Notes: generated from the sequence alone by a model not told the origin. Positions 50,736-60,368 are shown, counted from the stretch's first letter. The stretch is DNA of 64,000 nucleotides from Salimicrobium flavidum (GCF_900156645.1 NZ_FTOC01000001.1:1-64000), one strand, 5' to 3'. Numbers and translations are program-made.

Positions 50736-53063
50736 TTATTCCTCCTTCTTGTTCTTGATTTTAATCAGGCTGTAAATGGCCATGGCAGCGAGTCCGAGGA
50801 CAGCAATCTCAAAGAGTGTATCAAGCCCACGCATATCAACAAGGATGACGTTGACGATATTATCTCCGCCTCCGAGTTTGTAAGAGTTATCTACGAAGTA
50901 ACTGGAAATCACGTCGAACCATTTGCTGCTATGCGCAGAGATCGCTACCGTTGTAATTAACAGGCCGAAACCTGCTGAAATGATCCAGTTCATGATTTTC
51001 GTGCTCCTTGCTTCTCCGCGTTTGCCAAGGTCGGGGAGATGATAAAATACCAGAAGGAACAAGGCCACTGTCACTGTTTCTACAATCAACTGGGTGAGCG
51101 CCAGATCAGGGGCTCTGTAAATGATGAACAGCATCGAAAGGCCGTATCCGACAACCCCGAGTATGAGGATAGCGGTTATACGATTGTGTGTGAATATCGT
51201 ACCGAATGCAGCAACAGTCATCGTTACAGCTACGATCAATTCTATTGTGGTAACAGTTGCAAGTTGTGATAAATCTAAAGCGAATCCTCCTGTCAGGAAG
51301 AAAAACGTGAAGCTTACTCCAACGATCGCAACGAGTATAAGTTTCATGTAAAGAGCCAGTGAGCCGTTCATGTATCCTTTCGTAACTTTTGAAGAATAGA
51401 CGACGGATTTATCCACTGTGAAGTCGTAAACCTTGTTCATACTGAGAATCCCAGGCACGAAATTGTAAACAGTTCTCCATCTGGAAATCGTGAGAGCAAG
51501 AATCGTACCGAAAGCTATAACTGTCAGGGACATGATCAGTGGAAGATTGAATCCATGCCAGAAGTAGATTTCTTTGGCTGCATCTCCCCCATAGACCGCA
51601 CTTGCCGCATGTTCGATAAACGTCTCGTTGATGAGAGACGGGAACAGCCCGATGATTACGACAAGAAGGATAAGAACTGCCGGGGATATAAGCATCCCTA
51701 CAGGTGCTTCATGCGGTTTTTTCGGGAGTTCATCGATGTTCGATTTCCCACGGAACGTTCCGAAGAAAAAGTACATGGAATATACAAAAGTGAAAATACT
51801 ACCGAATACAGCCAGGTAGGGTATGGCGTTCGTCAGAAAAGCAGCTATACCTTCCTGCGCACTGAGGTCGAGGGTAGCTTTAAAGAACATTTCTTTACTG
51901 TAGAACCCGTTCAGAAAAGGTAATGGGAACCCTGCCATCGAAAAGATACCAATCATTGCCAAAGTGGCTGTCATAGGAAGATAATTCATCAAACCACCGA
52001 GTTTTCTTATATCTCTCGTTCCTGTTTCGTGATCGACGATACCCGCCACCATGAAAAGGCTGCCTTTGAAAGTAGCGTGGTTGAGAATATGGAACATGGC
52101 TGCGAAGATTGCGATCTTCGTTCCGAATCCAAGCATAGCCATAATCATTCCGAGCTGACTGATGGTTGAAAAAGCCAGAATGCCCTTTAAATCTGTCTGT
52201 CTGACAGCCATATAGGACCCCCAGCACAAAGTGATGATCCCGAAACTGGAGACGATGATGAAATACCACTCGGAAGCAGACATCATCGGTGAAAAGCGAG
52301 CGACTAAGAACAGTCCCGCTTTAACCATTGTAGCGGAGTGTAAGTAAGCACTGACAGGGGTCGGTGCTTCCATCGCATCCGGAAGCCAGATATGAAACGG
52401 GAACTGTGCCGATTTCGTGAAAGCTCCTAACAAAAGTAGTGCTAAAATCAGCGGAAAAAATTCATTGTTTAAAATCGCTTCTTTATCGGATATCATCTGC
52501 TGGATACTGCTGGTTCCGGTGATCATGTGCATGAACACGAGAGAACCGAGGAGGCTGAGACCTCCGAAAACGGTTATCAGCATAGATTTCAACGCCCCGT
52601 ACCGCGAGGCATGTTTATGGTTCCAGTAACCGATAAGGAGGAAAGAAGACAATGAAGTGAACTCCCAGAAACTGTACAATACATAAATATTATCCGATAA
52701 AACAACCCCGAGCATGGAGCCCATGAAAATCAGGAAATACACGTAGAAGTGCCCCAGTTTTTCTGTTGTATGTAGGTAATAGACAGAATAAAGGGCAACT
52801 AGAGTCCCGATACCTGATATCAGTAATACGAACAGTAGGCTTAAGCCATCGAGGTGAAAAACCATATTCATATCAAGGGAAGGAATCCAATTATAGGTTC
52901 TCATTACAGGTTCGAAACCCCTGCCGAGGAAACTTCCGAAATAGATGAATATAAGAAGTGGTACAATCGTTGCCACTATACCTGTGTGGAACTTTTCTTT
53001 CCATTTACTCAGGAAAGGGATGAAAATAGCAATGATGAATGGTAATAATACGGCTAGTAACAT
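50736..53063 (-). CDS. mrpA: Na+/H+ antiporter subunit A
   Basis: MrpA is the large NuoL-like subunit. The 775 residues include FWEFTSLSSFLLIGYW (conserved Glu), FTKSAQFPFHIWLPDAMEAPTPVSAYLHSATMVKAG around 225-260, and a C-terminal part with YRAPDLALTQLIVETVTVALF. The end, NIVNVILVDMRGLDTLFEIAVL, is the normal MrpA end, so there is no MrpB domain fused to it. The ATG (53063) follows GAGGGAGG. First gene of the operon. Confidence 0.95.
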   Translation of the reverse strand: MLLAVLLPFIIAIFIPFLSKWKEKFHTGIVATIVPLLIFIYFGSFLGRGFEPVMRTYNWIPSLDMNMVFHLDGLSLLFVLLISGIGTLVALYSVYYLHTTEKLGHFYVYFLIFMGSMLGVVLSDNIYVLYSFWEFTSLSSFLLIGYWNHKHASRYGALKSMLITVFGGLSLLGSLVFMHMITGTSSIQQMISDKEAILNNEFFPLILALLLLGAFTKSAQFPFHIWLPDAMEAPTPVSAYLHSATMVKAGLFLVARFSPMMSASEWYFIIVSSFGIITLCWGSYMAVRQTDLKGILAFSTISQLGMIMAMLGFGTKIAIFAAMFHILNHATFKGSLFMVAGIVDHETGTRDIRKLGGLMNYLPMTATLAMIGIFSMAGFPLPFLNGFYSKEMFFKATLDLSAQEGIAAFLTNAIPYLAVFGSIFTFVYSMYFFFGTFRGKSNIDELPKKPHEAPVGMLISPAVLILLVVIIGLFPSLINETFIEHAASAVYGGDAAKEIYFWHGFNLPLIMSLTVIAFGTILALTISRWRTVYNFVPGILSMNKVYDFTVDKSVVYSSKVTKGYMNGSLALYMKLILVAIVGVSFTFFFLTGGFALDLSQLATVTTIELIVAVTMTVAAFGTIFTHNRITAILILGVVGYGLSMLFIIYRAPDLALTQLIVETVTVALFLLVFYHLPDLGKRGEARSTKIMNWIISAGFGLLITTVAISAHSSKWFDVISSYFVDNSYKLGGGDNIVNVILVDMRGLDTLFEIAVLGLAAMAIYSLIKIKNKKEE

Positions 53064-53110
53064 CTAAAGGTGCCTCCCTCAATCAATCGTCCTTTTTATA
53101 CGCCTCCTCA

Positions 53111-53140
53111 ATTGTAATCAAAAACATCTCCATTATTCAA
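53111..53140 (-). promoter_or_regulatory. Promoter of the mrp operon
   Basis: On the minus strand TTGAAT and TACAAT are 18 bases apart, 48 bases upstream of the mrpA start. Confidence 0.55.
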
Positions 53141-53497
53141 CTAATCTTCCTTCATATCTTCCTTTTTAAAGGATGTTCGAATAATTTTATTAAATAGGAA
53201 GAAAAAGATGTTCAGAACTGAAAATTTTTAATGTGAATTATCTGTTCGTGTTTTGTTTTTATGTGTAACTGAGCTTAAAAAGAGGGAAAACGTTCAACTG
53301 TGAACGATATCAAGATACGATTCGTCGTGCACAGCAGTTACATGTAGTGTAGAATGGGGTAGTTAACTACAAGAAGTGGAGTCACTCAACGCTATATGAA
53401 TAGCAGGATTACTGCTGAAAATACAAGGAACTTACGAAGAATTTCACACAATCTTTCATTGTTTGCACAGGGGAGGATATCTGACCCGGTAAGAACT
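53141..53497. other. Gene-free stretch between divergent mrpA and yqeG
   Basis: No gene on either strand. The sequence is AT-rich with a few short inverted repeats (CGTTCA/TGAACG near 53290; TAGTTAACTA near 53361), which could be protein sites. None matches a motif I recognise. Confidence 0.5.
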
Positions 53498-53526
53498 TTG
53501 AACCTTGAAGGATTTTTGTATATGAT
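53498..53526 (+). promoter_or_regulatory. Promoter of the yqeG operon
   Basis: TTGAAC, a 17-base spacer and TATGAT, 38 bases before the yqeG start codon. Confidence 0.75.
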
Positions 53527-53564
53527 TGAGTAGGTATATTTCCGGATTAAGGAGTGAGAAATAA

Positions 53565-54068
53565 GTGCTTAATGTTTTTATCCCGAATAGACATGCGAAT
53601 AATATTTTAGAAATAACTCCTGCAGATTTAGAAGAAAGAAATATCAAAGGTATAATTACCGATTTAGATAATACTCTAGTAGCCTGGGACGAACCTGAGG
53701 CTCCAGAACAGATTATCGAATGGTTCCGACTCATGGGAGAGGCGGATATTGAAATAGTGATTACTTCCAATAATAATGAAAATCGCGTTAAGTTGTTTTC
53801 GGAACCTCTTGATAAATCTTTTGTTCACAGTGCGAGAAAACCACTCGCCAGAGCCTTTCAAAAAGCCAGGAAGGACATGGGGCTTAAAAAAGAAGAGATC
53901 ATCGTAGTAGGAGATCAGCTATTGACTGATGTTCTTGGTGGTAATCTGGCCGGATATTACACTGTGTTGGTCACCCCTATTGTCGAAACGGACGGTTTTT
54001 GGACGAAGATCAACAGAAAAATCGAAAAAAGAATCATGAAACGACTCGAACACAAAGGAAGAATCTAA
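53565..54068 (+). CDS. yqeG: YqeG family HAD phosphatase
   Basis: The 167-residue protein has the HAD motif I as GIITDLDNTLVAWD (about 30-43), motif II in VITSNN, and GDQLLTDVLGGN as motif IV. The substrate is not established; homologues resemble mitochondrial PTPMT-like phosphatidylglycerophosphatase GEP4. The start is GTG 53565 after GGAGTGAG. It leads a long operon up to yqeM. Confidence 0.93.
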   Translation: MLNVFIPNRHANNILEITPADLEERNIKGIITDLDNTLVAWDEPEAPEQIIEWFRLMGEADIEIVITSNNNENRVKLFSEPLDKSFVHSARKPLARAFQKARKDMGLKKEEIIVVGDQLLTDVLGGNLAGYYTVLVTPIVETDGFWTKINRKIEKRIMKRLEHKGRI

Positions 54069-54086
54069 TTAAAGGGGACATGAAGG

Positions 54087-55187
54087 ATGGAAAGATTGAT
54101 TTGTATGGGCTGTGGAGCAGAAATACAGACAGAGAATCCTGCAGCGGCGGGTTATGCTCCGAAGTCAGCTCTGGAAAGAGAAACAGTGATATGTAAAAGG
54201 TGTTTCCGATTGAAGCACTATAATGAAGTGCAGGAAGTCGACTACGAAGATGACGATTTTCTGGAGATGCTTCATCAGATAAGTGATACAGATAGTCTTG
54301 TCGTGCAGTTGGTGGATATATTCGATTTCAATGGCAGTCTTATACCCGGGTTGAATAGACTGACTGGAAATAATCCTGTAATTTTGGTGGGGAACAAAAC
54401 GGATATCCTGCCTAAATCCGTCAGTCGCAACAAGATGGAAAAATGGTTGAGGCGGGAAGCGAATCAGGCAGGGATCGAGGTAGCAGACGTCTATCTGATT
54501 TCAGCTTCGAAAAATGAGGGAATCGATGCCCTTGCGGAAGCGATCGATCATCACAGACAGGGAAAAGATGTTTTCGTCGTCGGTACGACGAATGTAGGGA
54601 AGTCTACTCTCATCAACGGACTGATATCCCGTTCCGCCGGGGTCGATGATGCTATAACCACATCTTATTTTCCTGGTACGACGTTAGGGTTCATCGATAT
54701 CCCTCTGGATGACACGAGTTCCCTTTATGATACACCAGGGGTCATTCAGCGTCATCAGCTGGCTCACTACGTCTCCGATAAGGATCTGAAGCTGATCACT
54801 CCGCAAAAAGAAATAAAGCCGAAAACCTATCAGTTGAATGAAGAACAGACACTTTTCTTTGGAGGACTTGCTCGCATGGACTTCGAAAAAGGGGATCATT
54901 CTTCCTTCGTCTGCTATTTATCCAATCGGATCCCTATCCATAGAACGAAAATGGACAATGCGGATCATCTGACGGAGACGAAGATCGGTGATATGCTGGT
55001 GCCTCCCGACGAGGACTCATTGAAAAAAATGCCGGAGTGGGAGCGTCAGACATTCAGGATTCCTGAAGGCAAACACGATGTCGTCATTTCGGGACTAGGA
55101 TGGATAATGATCCCTGAGGGTGATGTGACCCTTCATATCCATGCACCGAAAAAAGTGAAAGTATCTATTAGAGAATCATTGATATAG
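54087..55187 (+). CDS. yqeH: Ribosome biogenesis GTPase YqeH
   Basis: YqeH is required for 30S subunit assembly. The 366 residues show the N-terminal zinc finger (CMGCG, then CKRC) and a circularly permuted G domain. The order is NKTD (GNKTDILP) and SASKNEG first, then the P-loop GTTNVGKSTL near residue 170 and DTPGV. This order is the hallmark of the family. aroE follows in a compact operon. Confidence 0.96.
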   Translation: MERLICMGCGAEIQTENPAAAGYAPKSALERETVICKRCFRLKHYNEVQEVDYEDDDFLEMLHQISDTDSLVVQLVDIFDFNGSLIPGLNRLTGNNPVILVGNKTDILPKSVSRNKMEKWLRREANQAGIEVADVYLISASKNEGIDALAEAIDHHRQGKDVFVVGTTNVGKSTLINGLISRSAGVDDAITTSYFPGTTLGFIDIPLDDTSSLYDTPGVIQRHQLAHYVSDKDLKLITPQKEIKPKTYQLNEEQTLFFGGLARMDFEKGDHSSFVCYLSNRIPIHRTKMDNADHLTETKIGDMLVPPDEDSLKKMPEWERQTFRIPEGKHDVVISGLGWIMIPEGDVTLHIHAPKKVKVSIRESLI

Positions 55188-55203
55188 GAAAAGGAGGATG
55201 CAT

Positions 55204-56034
55204 ATGTTGCGACTAGGATTAATCGGATCTCCCCTCGGCCATTCATTATCGCCCTGGTTACATGAAAAATTCATGGAACAGAGCGGTGTCAGTGGACAGT
55301 ATGAACTGATGGAACTTGACCCTGAAAACTTCGAGAGAGAAATCGAGCTTATGAAACAGAAAGATCTTGATGGTTTTAACATTACTGTACCGTTCAAGCG
55401 GGAGATCATTCCTTACTTGGATGATATAGATGAAAGAGCCAGTTATTTAGGTGCTGTCAATACTGTAGTGGTTCAGAACGGTCGATGGAAAGGCTTCAAC
55501 ACTGATGGGGCCGGGTATCTCGAGTCTGTTCGATCGATCTATCCTGAAGTCATATCGGAATCCAGTCGGGTACTCATCATCGGAAGCGGCGGAGCAGCCC
55601 GGGGGATTGCTTTTGCGCTGAGTGAACTCAATCTGACTATAGATATTGCGAATCGTACCTCAGGGAAAGCCTTGGAACTGATCGATGATCTTCCGGCGAA
55701 ATCGAGAGGGGGATCACTCAGTCTGAATGAGGCCGCTGAAAGCCTTGATGATTATGATTGGGTGATCCAGACGACTTCTGTAGGTATGTCGCCGAACGAA
55801 GGAATCATACCTCTTGAGATAAGAAAGATCAAAGAGGGGGCTGTGTTCAGCGATATTGTTTATAAACCTTTGAAGACACAGTTCCTCAAAGAAGCAGAGG
55901 GAAAAGGGGCTCACATCCACTATGGGCATTTAATGCTTTTATATCAAGCTGCATATGCTTTTGAATTGTGGTCCGATAAGAAAGTGGAGCCGTTAGGGCT
56001 GATCAATGAAATGGAAATGAAATTGGAAGGATGA
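55204..56034 (+). CDS. aroE: Shikimate dehydrogenase
   Basis: AroE reduces 3-dehydroshikimate to shikimate with NADPH. ATG 55204 is chosen because AAGGAGG touches the earlier ATG 55198. The 276 residues contain GSPLGHSLSPWLHE, NITVPFKREI (catalytic Lys), GAVNTVV, NTDGAGY and GSGGAARG for the cofactor. It lies among ribosome-related genes, as in B. subtilis. Confidence 0.96.
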   Translation: MLRLGLIGSPLGHSLSPWLHEKFMEQSGVSGQYELMELDPENFEREIELMKQKDLDGFNITVPFKREIIPYLDDIDERASYLGAVNTVVVQNGRWKGFNTDGAGYLESVRSIYPEVISESSRVLIIGSGGAARGIAFALSELNLTIDIANRTSGKALELIDDLPAKSRGGSLSLNEAAESLDDYDWVIQTTSVGMSPNEGIIPLEIRKIKEGAVFSDIVYKPLKTQFLKEAEGKGAHIHYGHLMLLYQAAYAFELWSDKKVEPLGLINEMEMKLEG

Positions 56035-56038
56035 TAAA

Positions 56039-56329
56039 ATGCTCACAAGCAAGCAAAAGAAACATTTAAGGAAGCTGTCTCATGATATACAACCGATTTT
56101 TCAAATCGGTAAGGGCGGCGTGAATAGTAATATGGTGGTTCAGATAGATGAAGCTCTTGAGAAAAGGGAACTCATTAAAGTAAGCATATTGCAAAACTCC
56201 ATGGAGAACCCGAACGAGGCCGCTGAAGAAATTGCCTATGATACAGGTGCTGAAATTGTGCAGGTCATCGGTGGAACAATCATTCTATATCGTGAATCAG
56301 AGGACAATAAAGAGATTAAGCTTCCATAA
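56039..56329 (+). CDS. yqeI: YhbY-type RNA-binding protein
   Basis: The 96-residue protein is a single CRS1-YhbY (CRM) domain, with the opening LTSKQKKHLRKLSHDIQPIFQIGKGG and the GGTIILYR end. Members bind rRNA and are linked to large-subunit assembly. It starts 4 bases after aroE. Confidence 0.94.
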   Translation: MLTSKQKKHLRKLSHDIQPIFQIGKGGVNSNMVVQIDEALEKRELIKVSILQNSMENPNEAAEEIAYDTGAEIVQVIGGTIILYRESEDNKEIKLP

Positions 56330-56343
56330 AGGAGCATATGTGT

Positions 56344-56913
56344 ATGAAAAGGGTAGGGTTATTCGGTGGAACATTCGATCCACTGCATATAGGTCATATG
56401 ATAGTAGCTGAATCCGTTAGAGAAGCAGAAGGATTGGATGAGGTCTGGTTCATTCCATCTCATATCCCTCCTCATAAGGAGAAAGCATCGACGGGCAGTT
56501 CTGATCGTTATCACATGGTGAAGGACAGTATTGAAACGAATGACAATTTCAAAGTCACTGATGTAGAATTAGAAGGAGAAGAACGTTCTTTCACCCTTAC
56601 TACGGTCAGAGAACTGAAAAAACAATATCCTGAAACCCAATTCTCGTTCATTATCGGAGGAGACATGGTAGAGTCGCTTCATACATGGTATAAAATAGAA
56701 GAATTGATCAAGGAAGTATCATTTATAGGAGTAAGCAGACCCGGGTACTCTTTCGATGCCCCGTACGAATTGTCGAAAGTGGAGGTCCCTTTGCTGGAGA
56801 TATCCTCCAGTGAAGTAAGAAAAAGACTGAAAAGAAACAAGACAGTACGTTATATGGTGCCCGAACCGGTCTATTCCTATATAAAAAGGAAGGGTCTTTA
56901 TGGATACAAGTAG
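56344..56913 (+). CDS. nadD: Nicotinate-nucleotide adenylyltransferase
   Basis: NadD makes nicotinate adenine dinucleotide, the substrate of NadE (11045). The 189 residues have GLFGGTFDPLHIGH, the nucleotidyl transferase motif, SHIPPHK and the ISSSEVRKRL signature near the C-terminus. ATG 56344 gives the usual KRVGLFGG start; ATG 56338 is also possible. The end overlaps yqeK by 14 bases. Confidence 0.95.
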   Translation: MKRVGLFGGTFDPLHIGHMIVAESVREAEGLDEVWFIPSHIPPHKEKASTGSSDRYHMVKDSIETNDNFKVTDVELEGEERSFTLTTVRELKKQYPETQFSFIIGGDMVESLHTWYKIEELIKEVSFIGVSRPGYSFDAPYELSKVEVPLLEISSSEVRKRLKRNKTVRYMVPEPVYSYIKRKGLYGYK

Positions 56914-57484
56914 AGAAGGACTACAAAGCTTCGTGCGTCCACATCTTACTGAAGAGAGATTCGAGCATACAGTGCGTGTAACGCAAACAGCACATGAACT
57001 GGCAGAAATATACGGAGGCGACTCAGAGAAAATCGAAGTGGCCGGAATGCTTCACGATTATGCCAAATACAGACCTGAACAAGAGATGGCCCGATGGATA
57101 GAGGAAAGTGTGGATCTTTCCAAAGATCTGCTGAGTTACTCCCCTGTTCTATGGCACGGACCTGTAGGGGTCAAAATGATTGAAAAAGAGTGGGGAGCAC
57201 TTTCTAAGGACGTGAAAACTGCCATCGCCTCCCATACAACTGGGAACGCCCATATGTCCCTTTATGATAAAATCATTTTTCTAGCGGATTATATTGAACC
57301 GGGACGTTCATTCCCGGGGGTGGAAGAGACAAGGGAACTTGCGGATCGGAACTTGGATGAAGCGTGTTTGTTTGCTCTTGATAATACGATCAGATTTCTT
57401 ATGAAGAAAAAACAGACGATTTATCCTGATACTTTCCATGCGTATAATGCACTACAACGATTACAGGAGGAACAGAATGAATAG
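56900..57484 (+). CDS. yqeK: HD-domain hydrolase YqeK (Ap4A hydrolase)
   Basis: YqeK homologues split diadenosine tetraphosphate into two ADP. The 194-residue HD protein shows ERFEHTVRVTQTA, the metal-binding HDYAKY (about 52-57) and later His and Asp residues in ASHTTGN and FLADYIEPGR. It lies between nadD and rsfS with overlaps on both sides. Confidence 0.94.
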   Translation: MDTSREGLQSFVRPHLTEERFEHTVRVTQTAHELAEIYGGDSEKIEVAGMLHDYAKYRPEQEMARWIEESVDLSKDLLSYSPVLWHGPVGVKMIEKEWGALSKDVKTAIASHTTGNAHMSLYDKIIFLADYIEPGRSFPGVEETRELADRNLDEACLFALDNTIRFLMKKKQTIYPDTFHAYNALQRLQEEQNE

Positions 57485-57833
57485 TAAAGAACTAGTGAAG
57501 ATAGCAGCACAGGCGTGTGAAGATAAACGGGCAAATAATATCATTGCCCTTGATATGGAAGATGTTTCGCTTATCACTGATTATTTTCTGATATGTGATG
57601 GCTCGAATGAAAGACAAGTCGAGGCTATTGCGAAAGAAGTGAAAGAACAAGCGGAAAAGCACGGTGTAGAAGTGAAACGTGTCGAGGGAGATAAATCTGC
57701 CAGATGGATTCTTGTCGATCTTGAAGATGTAGTATGCCATATCTTCCATAAGGATGAGCGGGAGCACTATAATCTTGAGAAATTGTGGGGCGATGCTGAT
57801 ACTCTTTCCCTTGAAGGAATCGCAAGTTCATGA
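57477..57833 (+). CDS. rsfS: Ribosomal silencing factor RsfS
   Basis: RsfS binds L14 and blocks subunit joining when nutrients are scarce. ATG 57477 after CAGGAGG gives MNSKELVKIAAQACEDKRA. The 118 residues contain ITDYFLICDGSNERQVEAIA and WILVDLEDVVCHIFHKDERE with the typical YNLEKLW end. It overlaps yqeK by 8 bases and yqeM by 4. Confidence 0.95.
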   Translation: MNSKELVKIAAQACEDKRANNIIALDMEDVSLITDYFLICDGSNERQVEAIAKEVKEQAEKHGVEVKRVEGDKSARWILVDLEDVVCHIFHKDEREHYNLEKLWGDADTLSLEGIASS

Positions 57834-58552
57834 GCTATGTACAATTGGCCGGAGTCTACGATCGGCTGATGGAAGATGCTCCTTATGAGGAGTGGAAACA
57901 GTTTTTCATGAATGTGTTGGACCGGGAAAACTTCCAGGCAGTCAATGTACTCGAACTGGGCTGTGGCACGGGAGAGATCACTCGCCGTTTAGCGAAAGAA
58001 GGTTTCCAAATGACGGGGGTGGACCTCTCAGAAGAGATGCTAGCAGTAGCTTCAAGGAAGTATGATTCAGCGATTCAATGGATGAAGCAGGACATCACCA
58101 AGCTTGAAGGCTTTTCCGGGTTTGATGCAGTCATAAGCTTTTGTGATGTAGTCAACTATATTACAGTAGAAAATGATCTTGAAGACATGTTTCATCGTAC
58201 GAATCTCGCTTTGGAGGAGAAAGGCCTTTTTGTTTTTGATATCCATTCTCCGACCTATGCGCTTGAAGCCCTTTCCGGAGAGACTTTCGCGGAAGTTTAT
58301 GACGATCTCTCTTATATATGGTTCTGTGATGCTGAAGGTACTATGATGACTCACGACCTAACATTTTTCATTGAAGAGAATGGGAGTTATCAGCGTTTTG
58401 ATGAAGAACACCATCAGCGTATTTATGAACTACAGACGATCCATTCTCTACTTGGAAAATCGGGATTTCACATTCTGTCCGTTCACAGTGACTTTTCGAT
58501 GGACCATGGTAGTGAAGGGGATAGAATATTTTTTGTTTGTCAGAAGGTGTGA
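57830..58552 (+). CDS. yqeM: SAM-dependent methyltransferase YqeM
   Basis: The 240-residue protein has the class I SAM motif VLELGCGTGEITRRLA (about 43-58) and GVDLSEEML. Later parts match the YqeM group. The substrate is unknown. It begins within the rsfS stop (ATGA). A perfect palindrome serving as terminator starts inside its last codons. Confidence 0.88.
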   Translation: MSYVQLAGVYDRLMEDAPYEEWKQFFMNVLDRENFQAVNVLELGCGTGEITRRLAKEGFQMTGVDLSEEMLAVASRKYDSAIQWMKQDITKLEGFSGFDAVISFCDVVNYITVENDLEDMFHRTNLALEEKGLFVFDIHSPTYALEALSGETFAEVYDDLSYIWFCDAEGTMMTHDLTFFIEENGSYQRFDEEHHQRIYELQTIHSLLGKSGFHILSVHSDFSMDHGSEGDRIFFVCQKV

Positions 58553-58572
58553 ATATTCACACCTTCTTTTTT
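58543..58572 (+). terminator. Terminator overlapping the yqeM stop
   Basis: GAAGGTGTGAATATTCACACCTTC is a perfect 24-base palindrome followed by six T (58543-58572). The stop codon of yqeM lies inside the stem. Confidence 0.9.
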
Positions 58573-59150
58573 AAAGGTTTCTTCAAATCCGGTTCTTGCT
58601 TATGGATAGGAACTGGAGATGCCATCCTGGAGTAGCGTAAACCCCATAATAGCCTTAAGCGACTATTGGATTTTTCCTCAAAAAGTCTGAAATCATGATC
58701 ACAGTGAACTTCCACTTGGATGAAAGAAAATCAACAATAAATGAGAACAGCCCCGAGGGTTTATTGAAAACAGACGTAAAAGAAGGAGTGGGCTCCAAAG
58801 GGAAGGCAAGAATCTGTGATGGAAACACTCCCTGAATAAGCAGGAGAAAAGAGAGAGGTGTCGAATAGATAAATAATGGCTATGTAAAAAGCTGTTGTTG
58901 ATATTCATTGATTTGCAGAAGAATAGTGACGATTCCCATGGGAAATCCGGCAAGTGAAGCCCCTTAGGGAAACGGGAGAACCGACGCGTTTCCCGAGGAA
59001 AGCGTCCCTCTTTAGCAGTGAAAAGGTCAACAACAAAAAGGACAGAGCCTGATTAATAGAGCCCCCCTCCCTATAAACCTTCTATATCCCCCCCTCTTAT
59101 ATATACAGTGTTCTTCTGCGATTCCCCACACGATTGAATTCGGAGGAATG
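58573..59150. repeat. Gene-free stretch with decayed repeat A-like pieces
   Basis: No gene is visible; comER, found here in B. subtilis, is missing. At about 58708-58750, ACTTCCACTT..GAAA..ATCAACAATAAATGAGAACAGCC resembles the right end of repeat A with several changes. At about 58890-59049, GCTGTTGTTGATATTC and GGTCAACAACAAAAAGGACAGAGCC form the diverged ends of another such unit. Neither has a recognisable target duplication. No ComK box pair is seen before comEA. Confidence 0.55.
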
Positions 59151-59153
59151 CGT

Positions 59154-59741
59154 ATGTCTCTAATAAAGAAGTATTGGCTTGTGGCCGTAATGGTAGTTCT
59201 GATCACTGTATTCCTTATTAATTCCAGGACCCCTGATAGCGGAAAAGTCATAACAAACGAAGAACATGAGCTGAGTACTGGTATTGAAGCATCAGAGGAA
59301 GAACCAATAATAGATAATATAGTTGTAGATATAAAAGGAGCGGTCCACCGTCCTGGAATTTATGAGGGGAGTGCCGGTATGAGAGTGCATGATATAGTAA
59401 CTCTTGCCGGGGGTCTCACAGAAAATGCTGACGAAACAAGTGTCAATCTGGCTGCGAAGATCCAAGATGAAATGGTTATTCTCGTTTATTCGTTACAATC
59501 CGATGATCATGAAGGAACGTCGAAAGTTTCTGGGGGACAGAAAGGGGAGAGAGTACGTATCAACCAGGCCAGTTTGGATGAAATCACAGCTCTTAACGGT
59601 ATCGGTCCTTCTAAAGCGGAGGCTATCATCGCTTATCGAGAAGAAAACGGGATGTTCAAAGAAGTGGAGGAACTTTTAGAAGTGAGTGGCATCGGGGCAA
59701 AGACTTTGGAAAATATGAAAGACGAGATTCAGATTCCCTGA
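59154..59741 (+). CDS. comEA: Competence DNA receptor ComEA
   Basis: ComEA binds double-stranded DNA outside the membrane during transformation. ATG 59154 is 7 bases after GGAGGA. The 195 residues have an N-terminal membrane helix (about 7-22) and an acidic linker. An SLBB-like domain follows (VVDIKGAVHRPGIYEG). Two helix-hairpin-helix motifs close it: INQASLDEITALNGIGPSKA and EVSGIGAKTLENM. Confidence 0.95.
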   Translation: MSLIKKYWLVAVMVVLITVFLINSRTPDSGKVITNEEHELSTGIEASEEEPIIDNIVVDIKGAVHRPGIYEGSAGMRVHDIVTLAGGLTENADETSVNLAAKIQDEMVILVYSLQSDDHEGTSKVSGGQKGERVRINQASLDEITALNGIGPSKAEAIIAYREENGMFKEVEELLEVSGIGAKTLENMKDEIQIP

Positions 59742-59798
59742 TGCGGGTTGACGCTGAACAGGGAAATAGCTAAACTTTCTGAAAAGGATGTGATAACT

Positions 59799-60368
59799 AT
59801 GGCGAGAGTCGAGTGGGACCAGTACTTTATGGCGCAGTCCCATTTACTTAAATCGAGAAGCACATGTGAACGTTTGGCCGTAGGAGCGGTGATTGTAAGA
59901 GAGAAAAGAATGATCGCCGGAGGCTACAATGGAAGTGTGACAGGAGAGGTCCACTGTATAGATGAAGGGTGCTATGTTGTAGATGGACACTGCATCCGTA
60001 CGATACATGCAGAAATGAATGCCCTGTTGCAGTGTTCCAAGTTCGGTGTCGCTACAGAAGGGGCAGAGATGTACGTGACCCATTTTCCTTGTGTACATTG
60101 TACGAAAGCTATTATTCAAGCAGGAATAAAAGCGGTTTATTACAGTGCAGATTATAAGAATCATCCTTATGCTGAGGAATTACTGGCTCATACAGGAGTC
60201 CACACTGAAAAGGTCCCTTCGACTGTAACGATTGGAGATTCATATGAAGAGCACCAGCTTATGGAAGAAATGCTGGATCGTCTGAAAATGCACAATGATT
60301 CTGATTATGAAAATTTAAAACAAAAGGTCGATCATCTGATAGATGGGCGTATCAGTTCCAATCTGTGA
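59799..60368 (+). CDS. comEB: dCMP deaminase-like protein ComEB
   Basis: The 189-residue cytidine/deoxycytidylate deaminase fold protein has the zinc-binding HAEMNALLQ and FPCVHCTKAIIQAGI. ATG 59799 gives MARVEWDQYFMAQSHLL, matching relatives. The upstream frame is judged untranslated. Although in the comE operon, it is not needed for DNA uptake in B. subtilis. Its end overlaps comEC by 4 bases. Confidence 0.94.
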   Translation: MARVEWDQYFMAQSHLLKSRSTCERLAVGAVIVREKRMIAGGYNGSVTGEVHCIDEGCYVVDGHCIRTIHAEMNALLQCSKFGVATEGAEMYVTHFPCVHCTKAIIQAGIKAVYYSADYKNHPYAEELLAHTGVHTEKVPSTVTIGDSYEEHQLMEEMLDRLKMHNDSDYENLKQKVDHLIDGRISSNL

